From NCBI GenBank assembly GCA_045617525.1, contig JAZLIT010000042.1, forward strand, positions 1 through 7,262: a DNA stretch of 7,262 bases, read 5' to 3'. Below the pieces are notes generated by a model. That model ran no database searches. It worked only from the letters and a program-made list of their open reading frames with translations, and had not been told where the DNA came from. Positions 5,715-7,262 of this stretch are shown here, one piece after another (positions within the stretch are counted from its first letter, which is position 1; each line of letters begins with the position of its first letter). The position numbers and the translations under genes are program-made. Source of the DNA: JAZLIT01 sp045617525. Its GTDB lineage: Bacteria > Bacillota > Bacilli > Bacillales_A > Planococcaceae.

Positions 5715-6212
5715 ATATTTTGTGATGATTCGCCAACTCTCTACCTTTTGCGGGAAGGTTTGAATGTTTTTTCCTGGCACTGGACTTGTAGATGGCATCT
5801 TTTCAAATGCACGTCCTGCTAATAATTCAAACCCGATCTTCTTACGAAAAACGTCAAAGGATTTTGTGCCATTAAATACTATTAGCTCAATTTGAGGATA
5901 CTCTTCAAAAAGTGTGCCAAAATCGTTTGGGATTTCATTTTTAATCGCTGAATCTAAGCTCCCCTTACGCTCACATGTTTGAATGACATCCCATAAGCCA
6001 ATGCGATGTTCTTTTACAAGTGCAATGCGCTCCGAATAATTTTCAGGAATCGACGCCCCAAGTAGCTCTCCTAGTATCGGCCAAAAATGATTACGTGGAT
6101 TCCCGTAATATTGCTGCTTTTCGAGCGATTGTATACCAGGCATTGAGCCGACAATTAACACTTTCGTGCGTGCGTCCACAATTGCCGGCAGTACATTTTG
6201 CACCGGTTCCAA
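5709..6212 (-). CDS. DNA-deoxyinosine (hypoxanthine-DNA) glycosylase, UDG superfamily
   Basis: This predicted base-excision enzyme removes hypoxanthine, the deamination product of adenine, from DNA. The N-terminal motif VLIVGSMPGIQS (18-29), followed by QQYYGNPRNHFWPIL (33-47), is the signature of the family 6 (HDG) branch of the UDG superfamily. Asn41 of PRNxFW sits where the family's catalytic residue is expected. The second motif, MPSTSP (139-144), replaces the HPSP-type loop of classical UDGs. The length of 167 residues is normal. The start is a TTG at 6212-6210, supported by a strong GGGGGTG 7-9 nt upstream and by lack of a better in-frame ATG before the conserved motif. It lies 16 nt downstream of the 88-residue ORF, suggesting translational or operon coupling, and runs on toward the DinB-family gene. 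The substrate preference is a family inference; mismatch uracil activity cannot be excluded. Confidence 0.88.
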   Translation of the reverse strand: MEPVQNVLPAIVDARTKVLIVGSMPGIQSLEKQQYYGNPRNHFWPILGELLGASIPENYSERIALVKEHRIGLWDVIQTCERKGSLDSAIKNEIPNDFGTLFEEYPQIELIVFNGTKSFDVFRKKIGFELLAGRAFEKMPSTSPVPGKNIQTFPQKVESWRIITKYL

Positions 6213-6219
6213 AACGATT

Positions 6220-6226
6220 CACCCCC
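6220..6226 (-). promoter_or_regulatory. Ribosome binding site supporting a TTG start for the glycosylase
   Basis: GGGGGTG lies 7 nt before the TTG at 6212-6210. The site lies in the 16-nt gap behind the stop codon of the preceding ORF. Confidence 0.65.
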
Positions 6227-6228
6227 AA

Positions 6229-6495
6229 TTAATTTAATAATGCTAAATCATAAATCGTATAATCACAACGGTACACGAATAAATACTTCCCATCAATCAT
6301 GATACCTGTTGATTTATCGATTTCCGTCACAAAATAGCTAACATCATTCCCTGCGAATGTCGCAAATGGCTGACCAGATTGCGAACGAATTAACACAATC
6401 TTCGCCTTCCCCGTAGTTAAGTTTTGCATATCATTGACCATTCGATTCACAAACGGCACCGATTTATTAAAATTATTTAAATCCACTGTTTGCAC
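6229..6495 (-). CDS. Unknown 88-residue protein, start uncertain and possibly truncated
   Basis: I do not recognise this protein. From a GTG at 6495-6493 it gives 88 soluble, mixed alpha/beta residues, ending YRCDYTIYDLALLN. It has no signal peptide, membrane helix or familiar motif. The start is doubtful. GTG has only a weak GAAG 5 nt upstream, while a much better AAGAGGAAGG (6521-6530) lies 26 nt away. The same frame continues upstream as EEGLENIFEEY, which reads like natural protein, but an in-frame TAA (6531-6529) closes it with no ATG, GTG or TTG between; only an ATT (6510-6508) sits at a workable distance. Either it uses a rare start or it is the 3' remnant of a longer gene. It abuts the glycosylase gene (16-nt gap) and could be its operon leader. 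The coding potential is plausible, not certain. Confidence 0.5.
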   Translation of the reverse strand: MQTVDLNNFNKSVPFVNRMVNDMQNLTTGKAKIVLIRSQSGQPFATFAGNDVSYFVTEIDKSTGIMIDGKYLFVYRCDYTIYDLALLN

Positions 6496-6556
6496 ATATT
6501 CTTCAAAAATATTTTCTAAGCCTTCCTCTTAAGCAATTAAACTACTACCCACATGT

Positions 6557-6566
6557 AGCATATGCT
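6557..6566. repeat. Perfect 10-bp palindrome in the divergent intergenic region
   Basis: AGCATATGCT lies in the 140-nt gap between the minus-strand 88-residue ORF and the plus-strand broken gene. A palindrome here could be a small operator, but it is short and A+T rich, so chance is possible. Confidence 0.3.
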
Positions 6567-6635
6567 TTACGCAAACAGTTAATAGGATTCATTGGTTACA
6601 TTTTTATCGAATAATAAATTTAACACAAGGAGACT

Positions 6636-6888
6636 ATGTTAACCCCTTTGCTCATTCTTTTATTAGGCGCGCTTTATGTACTTAAACCCCTTTACTTAAG
6701 AAAACAAGTCGTTCAATTTGGCATTTTTGCTAAAGGGGATATAATCGCTTACGAGGATAAGTATTGCGGTAAACAGCGCAAAATTATATATTGACCCACT
6801 TGCCGAGCAATACGGCATGGTCTCTTCACATAATGAATCATTTAGAGAAAAAAACCGCGAGCTACTTGAACAGATTTTTGTGAAATAA
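6636..6888 (+). pseudogene. Broken gene for a small membrane protein (frameshift, probable internal deletion)
   Basis: The first open segment begins at ATG 6636 after AAGGAG (6627-6632) and encodes 52 residues. These are a hydrophobic N-terminal helix (MLTPLLILLLGALYVLKPLY), then a basic and polar stretch with FAKGDIIAYEDKYCGKQRKIIY, stopping at TGA 6792-6794. One base out of frame, a second open segment starts at once with DPLAEQYGMVSS and runs to NRELLEQIFVK and TAA 6886-6888. It has no ribosome binding site of its own. The joined product has the look of small one-helix proteins in which a beta-rich extracytoplasmic domain (as in DUF3592-like proteins) ends in a YDP-type motif. Here the middle of that domain seems missing. 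The frameshift is seen directly; the family link and deletion are inference. An alternative is a genuine 52-residue membrane peptide. Confidence 0.6.
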
Positions 6889-6905
6889 TTGTTTTTATCA
6901 GGAAA

Positions 6906-6933
6906 AGCCTCTCCAATAAAAGGTGGAGAGGCT
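6906..6933. terminator. Strong hairpin after the broken plus-strand gene, likely terminator
   Basis: The perfect 10-bp stem AGCCTCTCCA/TGGAGAGGCT (6906-6915 and 6924-6933) has an 8-nt loop, 17 nt after the TAA at 6888. On the plus strand the 3' flank lacks a good T-run (CAGAATTATTT). On the minus strand only TTT then CC follows. It may be a decayed or bidirectional terminator. Confidence 0.6.
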
Positions 6934-7050
6934 CAGAATTATTTAACAAAGCGCGTGTAAAAGCAATCGCGTCAGTTAACTATCCTAAATTTTGAATACC
7001 CACTACTATGCATTACCTAAATATATTCACTTCCCTCTCATCTATTCCAA

Positions 7051-7078
7051 TTGACGCTTCCATAATTTACAATATACA
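7051..7078 (+). promoter_or_regulatory. Putative sigma-A promoter for the acetyltransferase gene
   Basis: TTGACG (-35, 7051-7056, 5 of 6 matches) lies 16 nt before TATACA (-10, 7073-7078, 4 of 6 matches). The predicted start near 7085 is just upstream of AGGAGG at 7091. Confidence 0.55.
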
Positions 7079-7090
7079 TAATCAATTCTT

Positions 7091-7096
7091 AGGAGG
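7091..7096 (+). promoter_or_regulatory. Ribosome binding site of the acetyltransferase gene
   Basis: AGGAGG is a full consensus site. It is 11 nt from the TTG start at 7108-7110, slightly long. The nearer TTG at 7100-7102 opens a frame that stops two codons later, so it is not the start. Confidence 0.7.
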
Positions 7097-7107
7097 TCAT
7101 TGCAAAA

Positions 7108-7262
7108 TTGATTATTAGAAACTATCTACCTGAAGATGAACAAGGCTGGCTACGCTGCCGTGTTTTAGCTTTTTTAAACACAGCTTATTATGACAACGTT
7201 TTAAATAAGAAGGAGCATTATGATAATCCAGCTATTCAGCTAGTTGCTGAAATTGATGATGT
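7108..7262 (+). CDS. GNAT-family N-acetyltransferase, N-terminal 51 residues (cut by window edge)
   Basis: The fragment begins MIIRNYLPEDEQGWLRCRVL (TTG read as Met) and continues AFLNTAYYDNVL, then a lysine-rich segment and IQLVAEIDD. This is the typical first strand and helices of a GNAT acetyltransferase: an I-R-x-x-x-P-E-D start, a helix holding W and R, and the beginning of the second strand. The acetyl-CoA-binding motif A (R/Q-x2-G-x-G/A) would lie past the window, so activity and substrate cannot be judged. It is transcribed opposite to the main gene run, with its own promoter candidate (7051-7078) and a full AGGAGG site. The TTG start is chosen because no ATG or GTG precedes the conserved IIRNY strand in frame. 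Confidence 0.8.
   Translation, partial: MIIRNYLPEDEQGWLRCRVLAFLNTAYYDNVLNKKEHYDNPAIQLVAEIDD

Noticed and set aside
6903..6995. Plus-strand reading frame ending NKARVKAIASVNYPKF after the broken gene, possibly another gene remnant
   Set aside because: It runs through the perfect 6906-6933 hairpin, has no start or SD, and is too short to separate from chance.
6970..7020. 13-codon minus-strand ORF (MHSSGYSKFRIVN)
   Set aside because: There is no clear SD or promoter and it is too short to support; probably chance.

Overview
The window looks like ordinary chromosome from a Gram-positive member of the Bacillales, most likely the Planococcaceae side (Lysinibacillus/Solibacillus-like). The reasons are moderate A+T richness, purine-rich Shine-Dalgarno sites, TTG starts, dense intrinsic terminators, and proteins that resemble Bacillus subtilis YfkJ, PlsC/YhdO, YxjB (RlmA) and YfnB. 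This placement is inferred from recognition, not from a search. I see no rRNA, tRNA, CRISPR array, insertion sequence or prophage gene.

Positions 1-6495 are one long minus-strand run, read here from high to low coordinates. It divides into short transcription units, most closed by a clear hairpin plus T-tract. (A) An 88-residue unknown protein, a deoxyinosine/hypoxanthine-DNA glycosylase with a TTG start, and a DinB-fold protein, ending at the terminator at 5144-5176. (B) ogt alone, ending at 4437-4461. (C) A YfnB/YjjG-type HAD nucleotidase followed by a membrane-anchored NERD-like protein whose acidic catalytic positions look substituted, ending at 2903-2935. (D) rlmA alone, ending at 1935-1986. 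(E) An extended-SDR epimerase and plsC, ending at 293-326. (F) A low-molecular-weight tyrosine phosphatase cut by the window edge, whose ribosome binding site almost abuts the plsC terminator.

From about 6600 to the end, the plus strand is used. It holds a small broken membrane-protein gene (6636-6888, frameshifted and probably internally deleted), a symmetric hairpin, and a promoter leading into a GNAT acetyltransferase that runs off the edge. The 6496-7107 stretch is the only part that looks disturbed: gene direction changes, one gene is broken, and the 88-residue minus-strand ORF has an in-frame stop just upstream and no convincing start.

Functionally, units A-C bring together alkylation repair (Ogt), removal of deaminated purine from DNA (glycosylase), a possible noncanonical-nucleotide house-cleaning phosphatase, and a DinB-fold protein. 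This is a loose genome-maintenance neighbourhood rather than a single operon. The rest is housekeeping: phospholipid synthesis, rRNA methylation and protein dephosphorylation. I did not find a convincing undescribed multi-gene system. The best candidates for follow-up are the degenerate NERD protein, the broken plus-strand gene with its neighbouring 88-residue ORF, and the three-copy hairpin module between the NERD gene and rlmA.
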